Counted from the first letter of the stretch, positions 35,612 through 45,803 are shown. The stretch is DNA of 64,000 nt from Bin80 sp964503085 (GCA_964503085.1 CAZCYQ010000001.1:1-64000); one strand, 5' to 3'. A program made the numbers and translations. The notes: generated from the sequence alone by a model not told the origin.

Positions 35612-36142
35612 ATGCCTTCAAAAACTCAATCCGTCCTTATTGGTGGACTTATTGCTGCTGTCATCGGTACCGTTGTTTCAGTTGCACAGCAGCTCTCCGG
35701 TGCCAGCGATCCAATGAATCAAAACCCAGTCCTGGGTTTGATATTCGGTCTGGTGGGCTGCATGGTAATGCTTACCAGTGGTGTGATAGCAGTTTGGCAT
35801 TACACTTCAGAGCATGAACTGACGATCAAGCCCAAGCAAGGTGTTGGAATCGGTGCGCTGGCCGGGTTGGTTTATGCAGCGGCTGCAGTGGCTCTGGCAT
35901 GGTTACTAGTCCTGATCAATGTAATTCCATCTCCTGAAGAAACTATACAGATGCTGCGGGATAGCGGTGCATTTGATGCGCCGGGGGCTGAACAAGGGCT
36001 GGCCTTTGCTGAGATGATGGTGACTTGGGGAGGGATAGTTATTGCCCTGATAGGCGGGGTGATAATGGGATTGGTGGGGGGAGCGATCGGCGCTGCCTTA
36101 TTCAAGCGTGGCCCAGATCCAGAGTCCGAGCTCTTGAGTTAA
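35612..36142 (+). CDS. Four-helix membrane protein, DUF4199-like
   Basis: 176 residues, mostly hydrophobic, with helices at about 8-27, 41-66, 84-108 and 137-165 and a Gly-rich last helix (ALIGGVIMGLVGGAIGAAL). A loop between helices 3 and 4 carries an amphipathic segment (PSPEETIQMLRDSG). The layout resembles DUF4199 and other small Bacteroidota membrane proteins, but no diagnostic motif is present. Function unknown. Confidence 0.6.
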   Translation: MPSKTQSVLIGGLIAAVIGTVVSVAQQLSGASDPMNQNPVLGLIFGLVGCMVMLTSGVIAVWHYTSEHELTIKPKQGVGIGALAGLVYAAAAVALAWLLVLINVIPSPEETIQMLRDSGAFDAPGAEQGLAFAEMMVTWGGIVIALIGGVIMGLVGGAIGAALFKRGPDPESELLS

Positions 36143-36561
36143 CAAGGAATCAATCTGGGTGTGTCTTTGTGTTGCTTGTGGATTAGCCATATATGTCCGT
36201 AGCATTCGCATTCTATTCATTTCCGAGGTTGAGCTTGTGATTTAATCATCGGGCGTGCTTAGTGCGTGTCATTCGTTGATGCGTGTCGGTCGGCAGTTCT
36301 GTGCTTGAATATTTCCTTTCCGAAATGATGGTCTACTGTTCCGGGTCACATGAGGAAGAATTGCCTGCACACAGACTTTCATTATATCCCTCTCGGTCAA
36401 TTCATGTAGAAAATGGTCACAGGGCGCCGGGGAAGGGCTGCAAATTTAATGGAGGAGCCCGCTGACAGCTCGGATGATTGATTCACGCTCGCACGTTGAC
36501 TAGGCTTTGAATAGCCCCCCATCAGGTGATCAAAAGGATAAATATGGAATAGCCTTGCAGG
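36143..36561. other. Gene-free stretch upstream of the large helicase gene
   Basis: About 420 bp. It should contain the helicase promoter. Short frames in it lack motifs. No terminator, repeat or integration-site signature was recognised. Confidence 0.35.
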
Positions 36562-39500
36562 ATGATCCCGGAGAATGCGATAAATGAGGAAGAGCGCGGT
36601 CAGGTCCCGCAAGGATGGAAACAGGCAATTGGGTATCTCAAGGAGCAACTCATTGACATCAGCAAACGGAACCGCCTCATCAACTCGCCACTGGGAAAAA
36701 AGCGGGGAAAACACCTGGATATTGTTGACGAGCGTTCCGATGAAATCTTCAAGCTCTTGGTGCATCAAGGCAAGAACATGCACTTCGGGTATGCGGAAGA
36801 CGGATATGAGGTTTCAGAGGAAATGTCGGGCATTTTTGTACCGGACCCGGATCCTCCTGATGCGCGCCATATGGATCTCAAACTGCAGACATTCCTAACA
36901 AAGGATGCGTTGCATAAACGGTTACTGCAGCTCTATCGTGATTCAAACAGTGCGGTAGAAGAACAGGGGGCCAATCCACTTTACCTAGCGCTGGGCGTTG
37001 TTCGCTGGTTTGAGAGTGCTTCTTCTCAAGTGGAGCGGTTCGCGCCGTTGGTGCTACTACCTGTTGAACTCCGGCGCAAGGGGGTGAGGGCCAATTTCAG
37101 GCTATTTATACGGGACCAGGATCTGGAACCGAACCACTCGTTTGATGCCCTTCTCAAAAGCGATTATGATCTCAAGCTACCGGAATGGCCGGAAGGCGAG
37201 GATTGGATCCCGTCCGAGTACTTTGGAAAGGTGAGCGAGGCGATTGGTGGACAGGAGCGCTGGATGGTTTGGGCGGATGCCATGCAGCTGGGATTCTATT
37301 CATCCGGCAAGTTTCTTATGTCGAGAGATCTGGATAAAGCAGAACCTGCTGCCCTTATTATGCAGTTGTTGTGTGGGGGTTCTCGCGGTGAGCCTCCGTC
37401 GTTTGATCCCGAAGAGAATCTGGATAGACGGTACGCCAATCCAAGAGATCTTGGGCATGTTATGGAGGCAGATGCGTCGCAGACCCGGGTGATAGCTGCG
37501 GCACGCGATAAGTACAGCATGGTTGTACAGGGTCCACCCGGAACGGGAAAGTCGCAGACCATCGCCAATATCATCGCCGTAGCAGTTCGTGATGGGCAGA
37601 AGGTTTTGTTTGTGGCCGAAAAACGGGCGGCTCTAGATGTCGTACACAGTCGACTGGAATCGTGTGGGCTGGGTCCATTGTGCCTGGAAATGCACTCAAC
37701 CAAAGCCAGAAAGAAAGCGGTATATGAAGAACTCCGCAAAACTTTGGAACTGGGAGCTCCGCGCATGGGAGATGACTCCGAGTACCAGCGCCTTCAGGAC
37801 GTGAGAGATCGTTTGAATGAGCTGTCGGGCCAACTCCATACGGTTGACGAGGTTAGCGGTGAAACGCCGTTCAATGTTATGGGCCGGTTGGCTAAACTGG
37901 CCGGAGAGAAGCTGCCGAGGCCGGATTATCATGTAGAAGCAACCGCGAGTTGGGGACTGGAAGAATCTGATACAGCACGAAAGGAGATAAACAAACTCGC
38001 TGATTTTACGGAGGAGTATGGACCAGAAGGTACGCATACCTGGAGGGGGGCAAACCGACATATGACCCCGATGGATCGCAGTCGGCTTCATGGCAGGCTT
38101 GCGGGGTTGCAAGAGGCCCTTGATGAATTAAGGACCTGTCTACACAGAGCCTGTGAGGCCCTCAGTATTGATGAGCCGGGAGGGCTTGCGGAGGTTGACA
38201 GGGTATTGATTCTGATGCGATCCATGTCGAATAAGCCCACAGATGTAGATCGTCTCGTACATGTGGATGTAGTGCTGGAGCATGTTATGGGGATACGCAG
38301 GCTGCTTGAGGAAATCAAAACAGAGCAGGAGATACGGGAACGATTGAGAGAATTTGTGAGGGAGAATGCTTTTGGCGAGGACTGGGATGCAACCCACGTG
38401 GAGATTGCTCGGCGGGGAAATTCTCTTGTACGATTTCTCTACCGTGGCTATCGTGCTGCGGTCAAGAAACTTGAGAGTGCAGTTAGATCATCTTCTCCGC
38501 CCAAGTCCAGGGATGAAAGACTGAGGTTGCTGGACGAACTTATTGGCCACCAGTTACGGGTGAAAGAAATTGAAGAACAGCGGGCATTGGGGGAGCGGGT
38601 ACCAGGGATATTGTGGCGGGGCTTGAAAACGGATCTGGTGGGGATACTTGAGTCTATACAGTGGATTGACAATCAGGTCAGGATACTTGATTCGACTGAT
38701 GCACTGAAAAGGCAAATTATTCAATGGCCGGCAGCGGTGGACCCGGATGAGCTTGCCGTTGGACTGGATAACCGTGCTCATGAGTTCAGGAAAAGATGGG
38801 ATGAGGTGGCCGAAATATGCGGATTGGAGGTTCAGTTGGCATTTGCTGCTGATTCAATTGACAGCGTGCCGTTTCCCAGTGTCGCAGATCGTGTATCAGA
38901 CTGGCAGGCCGATACCGAAGGTCAGTATTCGTGGCTACAGCTGTATGATGCGGCCGAGAAGGTCAGCAAAAGGGGACTGGGCGACGTTCGTGCGAGATTG
39001 GCCGACAGGAGATTGATGCCAGAACATGCATGTGATACCTATGACTATATTCGTGCAGAGGCCCTCTGGAACCAGTTTATCCAGACGAACCCTGAACTGG
39101 CCAAAATTGATGGGCGCGATCGATCCAGATGTGTTGAAGAATTCAGGGAACTGGACAAGGCCTTACTGGACCTCAGCTCTCATGAGGTCATGTCTGTACA
39201 CTACAACTCAATTCCGCGAGGTACCAGGGGATCAATGGGTTTGCTTCATGGAGAAGCGCGTAAAAAAACCCGGCATATGCCATTGCGCAAGCTCCTGACA
39301 AAGGCGGGCGAAGCTGTACAGGCAGTCAAACCGGTTTTTCTGATGAGTCCCTTATCGGTCGCCCAATACCTGGACCCAGGGGGATTGGAGTTTGATCTCC
39401 TGCTCATTGACGAAGCGAGTCAGGTGCGCCCTGCGGATGCAATCGGTTCAGTGATGCGTGCAAAGCGGGCAATTGTGGTTGGAGATCAAAAACAATTGCC

Positions 39501-41271
39501 GCCAACATCGTTCTTCGATAAACTGGTCAGCACTGAAGAGGAGGATGAAGCGGAAGATATGGAGGATGTGATTGCACGGCAGATAAAGGATATGGAAAGC
39601 ATCCTCACGCTTTGTGAGGCGCGCGAAATGCCTAGCTATATGCTGAAGTGGCACTACCGGTCGCAACACGAATCGCTGATCGCGGTTTCGAATCATGAAT
39701 TCTATGAGAATAAGCTCGTCTGTCCGCCCAGCCCAATTCTCCAAGGGGAGTCAGGCCTGACATTTGAGTTCGTAGATGGCGTCTATCGTCGAGGAAGAGG
39801 CAGGAGTAATAATCCCAAGGAGGCCAGGGCGGTTATGGCTGCCGTGCTTGATCACGCGAGGACGCGACCACAGGAAACGCTCGGGGTAGTGGCGATGAGC
39901 CAGTCACAGCAAGCCACAATCCAGAATGAAGCAGAACGAATGCGTGCCCAGCATCCAGAGCTCAACGCCTTCTGTAGTGAGTCCAAAGAAATACCATTCT
40001 TCGTCAAGAACCTGGAAACAGTGCAGGGCGACGAACGCGATGTGATCTTTATCTCAATCGGATACGGAAAAACGAAAGATGGGCGGTTCTTCCAGAATTT
40101 TGGGCCGGTTTCGCGCGAAGGCGGAGAGCGTCGCCTTAACGTATTGTTCACAAGGGCAAAGAAGCGTTGCAAAGTATTCTCATCAATCCGCGACACGGAT
40201 ATTCAACACGAAAAGGCCCACAATAAAGGTCCGCGTCTACTCAGATCCTTCCTAAAGTACGCGGAAACCGGTGAAATGGACATCCCAATAATCACTGGAC
40301 AGGGGCCAGACAGTCCATTTGAGGAAGCCGTTGGCCACGCAATTGCCCAGTATGGATACACGGTTGAATATCAAGTTGGGTCGGCGGGATTTCGGATTGA
40401 TCTTGCCGTAAGGGATCCAGAAGGCGGGAGCGGTTATGTTATGGCTATTGAATGTGATGGAGCACGCTACCATTCATCGGCTTGGGCGCGGGAACGGGAT
40501 CGGATGCGCCAGACACTTTTGGAAGCCAAGGGCTGGACATTCCATCGCATATGGAGTACGGACTGGTTCAACAATCCAGAGGCCGAAACCGCTCGGGCGG
40601 TAGAAGCTATTAGACGGGCATGCGTTAAGAGCGAAGTCAAAGAAAGCCCGCCGCTGAGACGCCCACGAGTGATGAGAGAGTTGCCTCCTGAACAGAAAAC
40701 GGAGTCGGCGGGGGTAATCTATAGAGAGTTTGAACAACAGACAGTATACACGAACATAGATCTTCACGAAGCTCCAGTGTATATTCTTGCGGAATTGATT
40801 GAGCAGATTGTTGAGGTTGAGGGTCCTGTTCACGAGGAGGTTGTCATTTACAGGCTGAGACAGATGTGGGGGTATGGACGTGCAGGGAAGCGAATCCGGG
40901 ATGCTGTTAAAGAGGCTGTCGCGGATGCAGTGAACGGAGGAACCGTTGAGAGGTGTAGCCTGGACGGACTTTTTCTGAAGAAGCCCGGAGCTGCAGTACA
41001 TGTGCGTGATCGCAGTAACCAGAAAAATCATCTGACCAGAAAACCGGAATTGATTCCACCCCCAGAGTACAGAGAAGCAATCTTGTGTGCTGTGAGGCGC
41101 AATATTGCGATTGATGATGAAGAATGCGGGGTTGATGTAGCCCGTATGTTTGGTTTTAAGGGGACTAGCCGCAGCATGAAAAGGTTGGTTTCTGATCAGA
41201 TAGCTGTTCTGGTTAGTGAGGGACAGTTGGCTCGTCAACCTGATGGTACGGTACGTATCAGCGCGCGTTAG
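36562..41271 (+). CDS. DUF4011-type SF1 helicase with C-terminal nuclease and DUF3320-like domain
   Basis: 1569 residues in one frame. About 1-290 resembles the DUF4011 leader (LKEQLIDISKRNRLINSPLG). The superfamily-1 helicase core has Walker A VQGPPGTGKSQT (~321), Walker B FDLLLIDEASQ (~945), VVGDQKQLPPTSFF (~972), the YRSQHESLI motif, VQGDERDVIFIS (~1153) and RRLNVLFTRAKKR (~1190). A Vsr/DUF559-like PD-(D/E)XK nuclease follows, with FRIDLAV and AIECDGARYH around 1250-1330. A DUF3320-like helical domain (~1405-1450) and a winged-helix-like tail complete it. Such giant helicase-nucleases often act as stand-alone or paired anti-phage genes; that role here is inferred. No methylase or other known partner is adjacent. 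Confidence 0.8.
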   Translation: MIPENAINEEERGQVPQGWKQAIGYLKEQLIDISKRNRLINSPLGKKRGKHLDIVDERSDEIFKLLVHQGKNMHFGYAEDGYEVSEEMSGIFVPDPDPPDARHMDLKLQTFLTKDALHKRLLQLYRDSNSAVEEQGANPLYLALGVVRWFESASSQVERFAPLVLLPVELRRKGVRANFRLFIRDQDLEPNHSFDALLKSDYDLKLPEWPEGEDWIPSEYFGKVSEAIGGQERWMVWADAMQLGFYSSGKFLMSRDLDKAEPAALIMQLLCGGSRGEPPSFDPEENLDRRYANPRDLGHVMEADASQTRVIAAARDKYSMVVQGPPGTGKSQTIANIIAVAVRDGQKVLFVAEKRAALDVVHSRLESCGLGPLCLEMHSTKARKKAVYEELRKTLELGAPRMGDDSEYQRLQDVRDRLNELSGQLHTVDEVSGETPFNVMGRLAKLAGEKLPRPDYHVEATASWGLEESDTARKEINKLADFTEEYGPEGTHTWRGANRHMTPMDRSRLHGRLAGLQEALDELRTCLHRACEALSIDEPGGLAEVDRVLILMRSMSNKPTDVDRLVHVDVVLEHVMGIRRLLEEIKTEQEIRERLREFVRENAFGEDWDATHVEIARRGNSLVRFLYRGYRAAVKKLESAVRSSSPPKSRDERLRLLDELIGHQLRVKEIEEQRALGERVPGILWRGLKTDLVGILESIQWIDNQVRILDSTDALKRQIIQWPAAVDPDELAVGLDNRAHEFRKRWDEVAEICGLEVQLAFAADSIDSVPFPSVADRVSDWQADTEGQYSWLQLYDAAEKVSKRGLGDVRARLADRRLMPEHACDTYDYIRAEALWNQFIQTNPELAKIDGRDRSRCVEEFRELDKALLDLSSHEVMSVHYNSIPRGTRGSMGLLHGEARKKTRHMPLRKLLTKAGEAVQAVKPVFLMSPLSVAQYLDPGGLEFDLLLIDEASQVRPADAIGSVMRAKRAIVVGDQKQLPPTSFFDKLVSTEEEDEAEDMEDVIARQIKDMESILTLCEAREMPSYMLKWHYRSQHESLIAVSNHEFYENKLVCPPSPILQGESGLTFEFVDGVYRRGRGRSNNPKEARAVMAAVLDHARTRPQETLGVVAMSQSQQATIQNEAERMRAQHPELNAFCSESKEIPFFVKNLETVQGDERDVIFISIGYGKTKDGRFFQNFGPVSREGGERRLNVLFTRAKKRCKVFSSIRDTDIQHEKAHNKGPRLLRSFLKYAETGEMDIPIITGQGPDSPFEEAVGHAIAQYGYTVEYQVGSAGFRIDLAVRDPEGGSGYVMAIECDGARYHSSAWARERDRMRQTLLEAKGWTFHRIWSTDWFNNPEAETARAVEAIRRACVKSEVKESPPLRRPRVMRELPPEQKTESAGVIYREFEQQTVYTNIDLHEAPVYILAELIEQIVEVEGPVHEEVVIYRLRQMWGYGRAGKRIRDAVKEAVADAVNGGTVERCSLDGLFLKKPGAAVHVRDRSNQKNHLTRKPELIPPPEYREAILCAVRRNIAIDDEECGVDVARMFGFKGTSRSMKRLVSDQIAVLVSEGQLARQPDGTVRISAR

Positions 41272-41305
41272 GACCTTGTATCAAATTTATTTCTATTGCC
41301 TCTAG

Positions 41306-42706
41306 ATGTACTTGAATATGCAAATCTTTACCGCCCTTTTTCTTGGTCTGTGTTTTTTCGGCAGTGCAGGAGAAAAACCGGTCAAGGAGAACCGGGGCGA
41401 GCCGGAGAAACCCAATATCGTCTTCTTTTACATTGATGATCTAGGGTGGGCGGATGTTGGGTTCAATGGCAGTACATACTACGAAACTCCAAACATAGAT
41501 CGGCTTGCAAGTCAGGGGATCATTTTCTCGCAAGCCTACGCAAATGCCCCCAATTGTGCCCCAAGTAGGGCTTCATTGATGACCGGACAGTACACACCGC
41601 GGCATAAGATTTACACGGTGGGAACCTCCAGGCGGGGTAAAGAGGAAGATCGTCGTATGATTCCTGTTCCGAACAGGGAAAACCTGCCGCTGCATTACAC
41701 TACGCTGGCTGAGGCACTCGGAGATGCGGGATATACTACCGGCCACTTCGGAAAATGGCATCTGGGAGACACGGGGTTTCATCCTGAAGACCAGGGTTTT
41801 GATGTGAATGTTGGTGGATATAGAAGCGGGTCACCGCGCGGAGGTTACTTTCCGCCTTACAATAATCCCAAACTTGTTGATGGCCCTGACGGCGAATACT
41901 TGACGGATCGCCTCACAGACGAGGCTATCACATTTATTGGTGAGAACAGAGAAGGACCGTTCTTCCTGTATTTGTCTCACTATGCAGTGCACACGCCAAT
42001 ACAGGCACAGGCAGATCTTGAAGCAAAGTATGCACGCAAGGCACCTAATGGAGGGCAAAATAATCCTGCATATGCTGCAATGATCGAGAGCGTTGATCGT
42101 AGTGTGGGGAACGTCTTGGGGCGGATTGCGGCATTAGGGTTGACGGACAACACGTTGGTTATTTTCTATTCTGATAATGGTGGAGCTGTGCAGGCTACGT
42201 CCAATCAGCCGCTCAGGGGCTACAAGGGAATGTTGTATGAGGGGGGTATTCGCGTCCCGATGGCGGTAACGTGGCCAGCAAGGATCACATCTGGTCGGGT
42301 GGACAATATTCCCGTGATTGGGATTGATTTTTACCCAACTCTCCTGGAGATAGCCGGTGTCGGGCCCCCGGCGCACGATTTAGACGGAGTAAGCCTCGTT
42401 CCGGTTCTTACAGGGAGTAGCGATCTTACCGTACGGAATCTCTACTGGCATTTTCCGGCATACCTTGAGGCGTCGAAAAGAATACCTGGGCCATGGCGCA
42501 CAACACCGGCCGGGGCGGTACGCAGCGGAGATTACAAGCTGATCGAATTCTTTGAGGACGGTGTTCTAGAGCTTTACGACTTGCGCAAAGATCCCGGAGA
42601 GTCCACCAATCTGGTGGATCAGCTATCAGAAAAGGCAGCACTGCTGCATGGAAGCATCAAGAACTGGCGCGAAAAGGTCGGAGCCGATATGCCGAAATTG
42701 AAGTAA
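41306..42706 (+). CDS. Secreted sulfatase
   Basis: 466 residues with a short signal region (MQIFTALFLGLCFFGSAG; an ATG at 41318 may be the real start). Metal site PNIVFFYIDDLGWADVGFNG; formylglycine motif NAPNCAPSRASLMTGQY (C-x-P-S-R); GKWHLG and FYSDNGGAV complete the catalytic set. It hydrolyses sulfate esters outside the cytoplasm and needs a maturase not present here. It starts 34 bp after the helicase gene, but the functions look unrelated. It is related to the sulfatase at 12645-13970. Confidence 0.9.
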   Translation: MYLNMQIFTALFLGLCFFGSAGEKPVKENRGEPEKPNIVFFYIDDLGWADVGFNGSTYYETPNIDRLASQGIIFSQAYANAPNCAPSRASLMTGQYTPRHKIYTVGTSRRGKEEDRRMIPVPNRENLPLHYTTLAEALGDAGYTTGHFGKWHLGDTGFHPEDQGFDVNVGGYRSGSPRGGYFPPYNNPKLVDGPDGEYLTDRLTDEAITFIGENREGPFFLYLSHYAVHTPIQAQADLEAKYARKAPNGGQNNPAYAAMIESVDRSVGNVLGRIAALGLTDNTLVIFYSDNGGAVQATSNQPLRGYKGMLYEGGIRVPMAVTWPARITSGRVDNIPVIGIDFYPTLLEIAGVGPPAHDLDGVSLVPVLTGSSDLTVRNLYWHFPAYLEASKRIPGPWRTTPAGAVRSGDYKLIEFFEDGVLELYDLRKDPGESTNLVDQLSEKAALLHGSIKNWREKVGADMPKLK

Positions 42707-42801
42707 CAGACGGATGAGCTCTCGGCGCAGCAGATATTGAGAATCAAACAGGAGCTTTCAGAAAACGCTGCTAGGTGCAAAAATAATCTAGTCCCACAAA
42801 G

Positions 42802-43758
42802 ATGCCAGAAAATGAAATGCCGAAAATACATCCGCTTGATCCCGTGAAGAGCTTGTGGGATGTTTGGCGTCACGAGGCCTACAACTTTACTCCATGGCTG
42901 GTTGAACACATTGGTTTGCTGAGTATAGCATTGAACATGGAACTAGAAGTGGTGGAAACGGAGAAAACATTGCAGGGGGCTGGCCGTGTAGATATCTACG
43001 CCAAGCAAGCGAATACCGGGGAAATTGTACTCATTGAAAATCAACTTGGGAAGTCAGATGATTCACACTGTCTCCGATTGCTGGGGTATGCTGCCAAGGC
43101 GGAATCCAATATCCTAGTGTGGATAGCCGGAGAGTTTAATTCCTATCATCTCAGCATCCTGAAATGGTTGAACGAAGCCGATACCATCAACGTGTACGCT
43201 GTTAAGGCACAGGTCTATCGCGTTGCTGAAGTCTTGGCTGTTGATTTTCAGACCGTGGTTGAACCACCCCAATCGCGACCGACGGCGTACCCGTCTGGCA
43301 AGAAATCGTCGAATACTCTTTATGGAGAGTTTTATCGGTCTCTGGTGGCAAGGTTGCGCCAGGACGATATCCATAAAGTCGGGAAGGGAGGGTGGAACGG
43401 CCGGTGGAGATCATTCCAGACTGGGCTCCCAGAGGCCGTCTATGCTACCAGAGCTGAAGACAGGAAGATTCAGGTGTTTCTGGCCCCCGGCAGCAAAGAA
43501 AGGTTCAGAAAATTGCAGGAGCACAAAGAGGAAATAGATAGTGAGTTGCGAGGAACTGTTTTGTGGACGGAGGAAGGCAATTGGTTTCGCATTATACTCG
43601 AAAGTAATGATCCGTTCAGCTTGACTTCTATCGAGACAGAATGGGAGGTTACTCGCCAGTGGATGGCCAAAAACTTGCCTCGCCTTAGGGACGTTCTTCA
43701 ACCATACATAGACCAATTGAGAATAGACGAGGAGGCAGTATCTGGCGCACAAGAGTGA
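42802..43758 (+). CDS. DUF4268-domain protein with an N-terminal nuclease-like fold
   Basis: 318 residues, soluble. The N-terminal half contains GRVDIYAKQANTGEIVLIENQLGKSDDSH, which fits a PD-(D/E)XK-like pattern (D...E-x-Q) used by many restriction-type nucleases. The C-terminal half (QVFLAPGSKERFRKLQEH ... WMAKNLPRLRDVLQPYI) matches the DUF4268 family. Members are scattered among accessory regions and occasionally near restriction-modification genes. A role in DNA defence or damage is inferred from the fold and from the helicase-nuclease about 1.5 kb upstream. Confidence 0.7.
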   Translation: MPENEMPKIHPLDPVKSLWDVWRHEAYNFTPWLVEHIGLLSIALNMELEVVETEKTLQGAGRVDIYAKQANTGEIVLIENQLGKSDDSHCLRLLGYAAKAESNILVWIAGEFNSYHLSILKWLNEADTINVYAVKAQVYRVAEVLAVDFQTVVEPPQSRPTAYPSGKKSSNTLYGEFYRSLVARLRQDDIHKVGKGGWNGRWRSFQTGLPEAVYATRAEDRKIQVFLAPGSKERFRKLQEHKEEIDSELRGTVLWTEEGNWFRIILESNDPFSLTSIETEWEVTRQWMAKNLPRLRDVLQPYIDQLRIDEEAVSGAQE

Positions 43759-43785
43759 TACTGCAAGGACGAAGTTCTTGCGAAA

Positions 43786-44310
43786 CTACCCCAACATCCG
43801 AAATGGCACCCTTAAAATTCCCACGGGGACGGTTGTAACCTCGTTCAAGGGGTTTTGCAAGAGCTTCACATCTGAACTGCCGCTATTTTCCTCCCAATCG
43901 TTTGTTTTCGAGGCTTCAGCCCCTGTATATTCGCAGTGATCCTCCGCGACGAGGGGCATACAACGGCTGCTTTCGTTGGTTTGTGTCCCAATCGGTGCCA
44001 TTTTGGAGATTTTTATTTGAAAATGTACCTGCCCACGTATGTCGCCACTATACCCAACCGGAATTCCAAACTCATCTGGCTCATTCGCGAGTCCAAATGA
44101 ATCAATGGTCCATCTGTTAAAACCACCCCCGCCAATATCAATAAACTCCCCATGGAGATCATTGAAGGATTCCGGATCCTCTCGACGGACTGCACCGCCG
44201 TCAATAGATCCCAAAATCCAAACTATTTGGTGAATCATTGTATCCTGAGGAAACCCGAAGGGAGAAGCTCGGTCATAATACCTATCCAGTGGCAAACCTA
44301 AGCCAATCAT
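43786..44310 (-). CDS. Hypothetical protein
   Basis: 174 residues with balanced, protein-like composition and no signal peptide or membrane helix. Features: IHQIVWILGSIDGG, NRWTIDSFGLANEPDEFG and GDIRGQVHFQIKISKM, then a Ser/Asn/Glu-rich low-complexity section and a hydrophobic end. No family is recognised. No other long frame competes in this interval, and it is bounded by DUF4268 and Sel1 genes. It may be an accessory gene. Confidence 0.4.
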   Translation of the reverse strand: MIGLGLPLDRYYDRASPFGFPQDTMIHQIVWILGSIDGGAVRREDPESFNDLHGEFIDIGGGGFNRWTIDSFGLANEPDEFGIPVGYSGDIRGQVHFQIKISKMAPIGTQTNESSRCMPLVAEDHCEYTGAEASKTNDWEENSGSSDVKLLQNPLNEVTTVPVGILRVPFRMLG

Positions 44311-44435
44311 TCACCTAACTTGGGGATCTGGGACAATGAGTATCTTCAGACTAGCCGAGCCCGTTGAAACAAATAGGTGTACAAGAGACTCAGTAGGGGG
44401 CTCTTAAAGCACCGTCGGTCTCAGACTCACAAAAC

Positions 44436-45803
44436 ATGCCATTCAATAATTTAGCAAATCGTCTATTGGGGTCACGAAATATGGGAGATGCAGATACCCA
44501 ATACAACTTAGGCTTAAAGTACTTACGCGGTGAGGGTGTACCACAGGACTCCAGCGAGGCCGTGAGCCGGTTTCGCCGGGCTGCAGAACAAGGGCATGCC
44601 GAGGCCCAATACAGCCTAGGCTTGTATTATGCTGTCGGTGAGGGGGTGCCAGAAGACGCCAGTGAGGCCGCGAAGTGGTATCGCCGTGCCGCAAAACAAG
44701 GGCATGCCGAGGCCCAATGTATGTTAGGCATGGAATATGCCCTCGGTGGGGGGGTGCCAGAGGACCCCCATAAGGCTATAAAATGGTATCGCCGCGCCGC
44801 GGAACAAGGACATGCCGAGGCCCAATACCAACTGGGGGAGATGTACGAGGACGGTAGGGGAGTGCCAGAGGACGCCAGCGAGGCTTTGAAATGGTATCGC
44901 TTGGCCGCGGAACAAGGGAATGCCTATGCCCAGCAGCACCTAGGTTGGAAATACAAACACGGATATGGGGTGCCAGAGGACCCCAATGAGGCTTTGAGAT
45001 GGCTTAGCAGTGCTGCAGAACAAGGGAATCACGGCGCCCAACTTGATCTAGGCCAGATGTACAACGACGGTGAGGATCTCCCGGATGACCCCCGCGAGGC
45101 TGCGGCATGGTACTCACGGATCGCGGAACAAGGGCATGCCTATGCTCAGTGGCACTTAGGTTTGATGTACGACACCGGAGAGGGTGTACCAGAGGATCCC
45201 AGCGAGGCTGCAAAATGGTATCGTCTGGCCGCAGAACAAGGGCATACTGATGCCCAATGGTACTTGGGTTGGATGTACGAGAGCGGAAATGGTGTACCAG
45301 AGGACCCCAGAGAGGCTGCAAAATGGTATCGCCTAGCCGCAGAACAAGAGCATGTCAGGGCCCGATGCAGCCTAGGATTGATGTACGAGAGCGGAAATGG
45401 TGTACCAGAGGATCCCAGTGAGGCTGTAAGGTGGTATCGCCTAGCCGCAGAGCAAGGGGATGCCCTTGCCCAATGGTGCTTAGGTTTGATGTACGAGAAC
45501 GGAAATAGTGTACCAGAGGATCCCGGCGAGGCTATGAAATGGTATCGCCTCTCCGCGGAACAAGGAAGCGCCAATGCTCAATACCTCCTAAGCTTAATGT
45601 ATAAGAACGGTAAGGGGGTGCCGCAGAATTATATAAAGGCTTATGCGTGGATTAATCTTGCAGTTATAGATGGAGACTCAGATTATATAGAGCTTAAAGA
45701 TGAGCTCAGAGAGATGATGTCACCTAGTCAAATTTCCGAGGCTCAAAAGCTGTCAACTAAAATATTCAATCGCATTGAGCACCACACTAGGGAGGAAGTT
45801 TAG
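44436..45803 (+). CDS. Sel1-repeat protein
   Basis: 455 residues made of eleven consecutive 36-residue Sel1 units from about residue 16 to 410. A typical unit reads AQWYLGWMYESGNGVPEDP, then EAAKWYRLAAEQG. The unit length is almost constant, and units 7-10 are close copies even at DNA level, implying recent expansion. There is no signal peptide, so it is probably cytoplasmic, although many Sel1 proteins are exported. They act as scaffolds for protein-protein contacts. The C-terminal cap ends EEV. Confidence 0.9.
   Translation: MPFNNLANRLLGSRNMGDADTQYNLGLKYLRGEGVPQDSSEAVSRFRRAAEQGHAEAQYSLGLYYAVGEGVPEDASEAAKWYRRAAKQGHAEAQCMLGMEYALGGGVPEDPHKAIKWYRRAAEQGHAEAQYQLGEMYEDGRGVPEDASEALKWYRLAAEQGNAYAQQHLGWKYKHGYGVPEDPNEALRWLSSAAEQGNHGAQLDLGQMYNDGEDLPDDPREAAAWYSRIAEQGHAYAQWHLGLMYDTGEGVPEDPSEAAKWYRLAAEQGHTDAQWYLGWMYESGNGVPEDPREAAKWYRLAAEQEHVRARCSLGLMYESGNGVPEDPSEAVRWYRLAAEQGDALAQWCLGLMYENGNSVPEDPGEAMKWYRLSAEQGSANAQYLLSLMYKNGKGVPQNYIKAYAWINLAVIDGDSDYIELKDELREMMSPSQISEAQKLSTKIFNRIEHHTREEV

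Noticed and set aside
40474..41238. 254-aa minus-strand open frame
   Set aside because: Antisense to the nuclease and DUF3320-like part of the helicase gene; composition and lack of motifs mark it as a shadow.
44500..45600. Regular ~108-bp repeats, possibly a repeat array or CRISPR
   Set aside because: The unit is 36 codons in one open frame and encodes Sel1 repeats; there are no short identical repeats separated by unique spacers.
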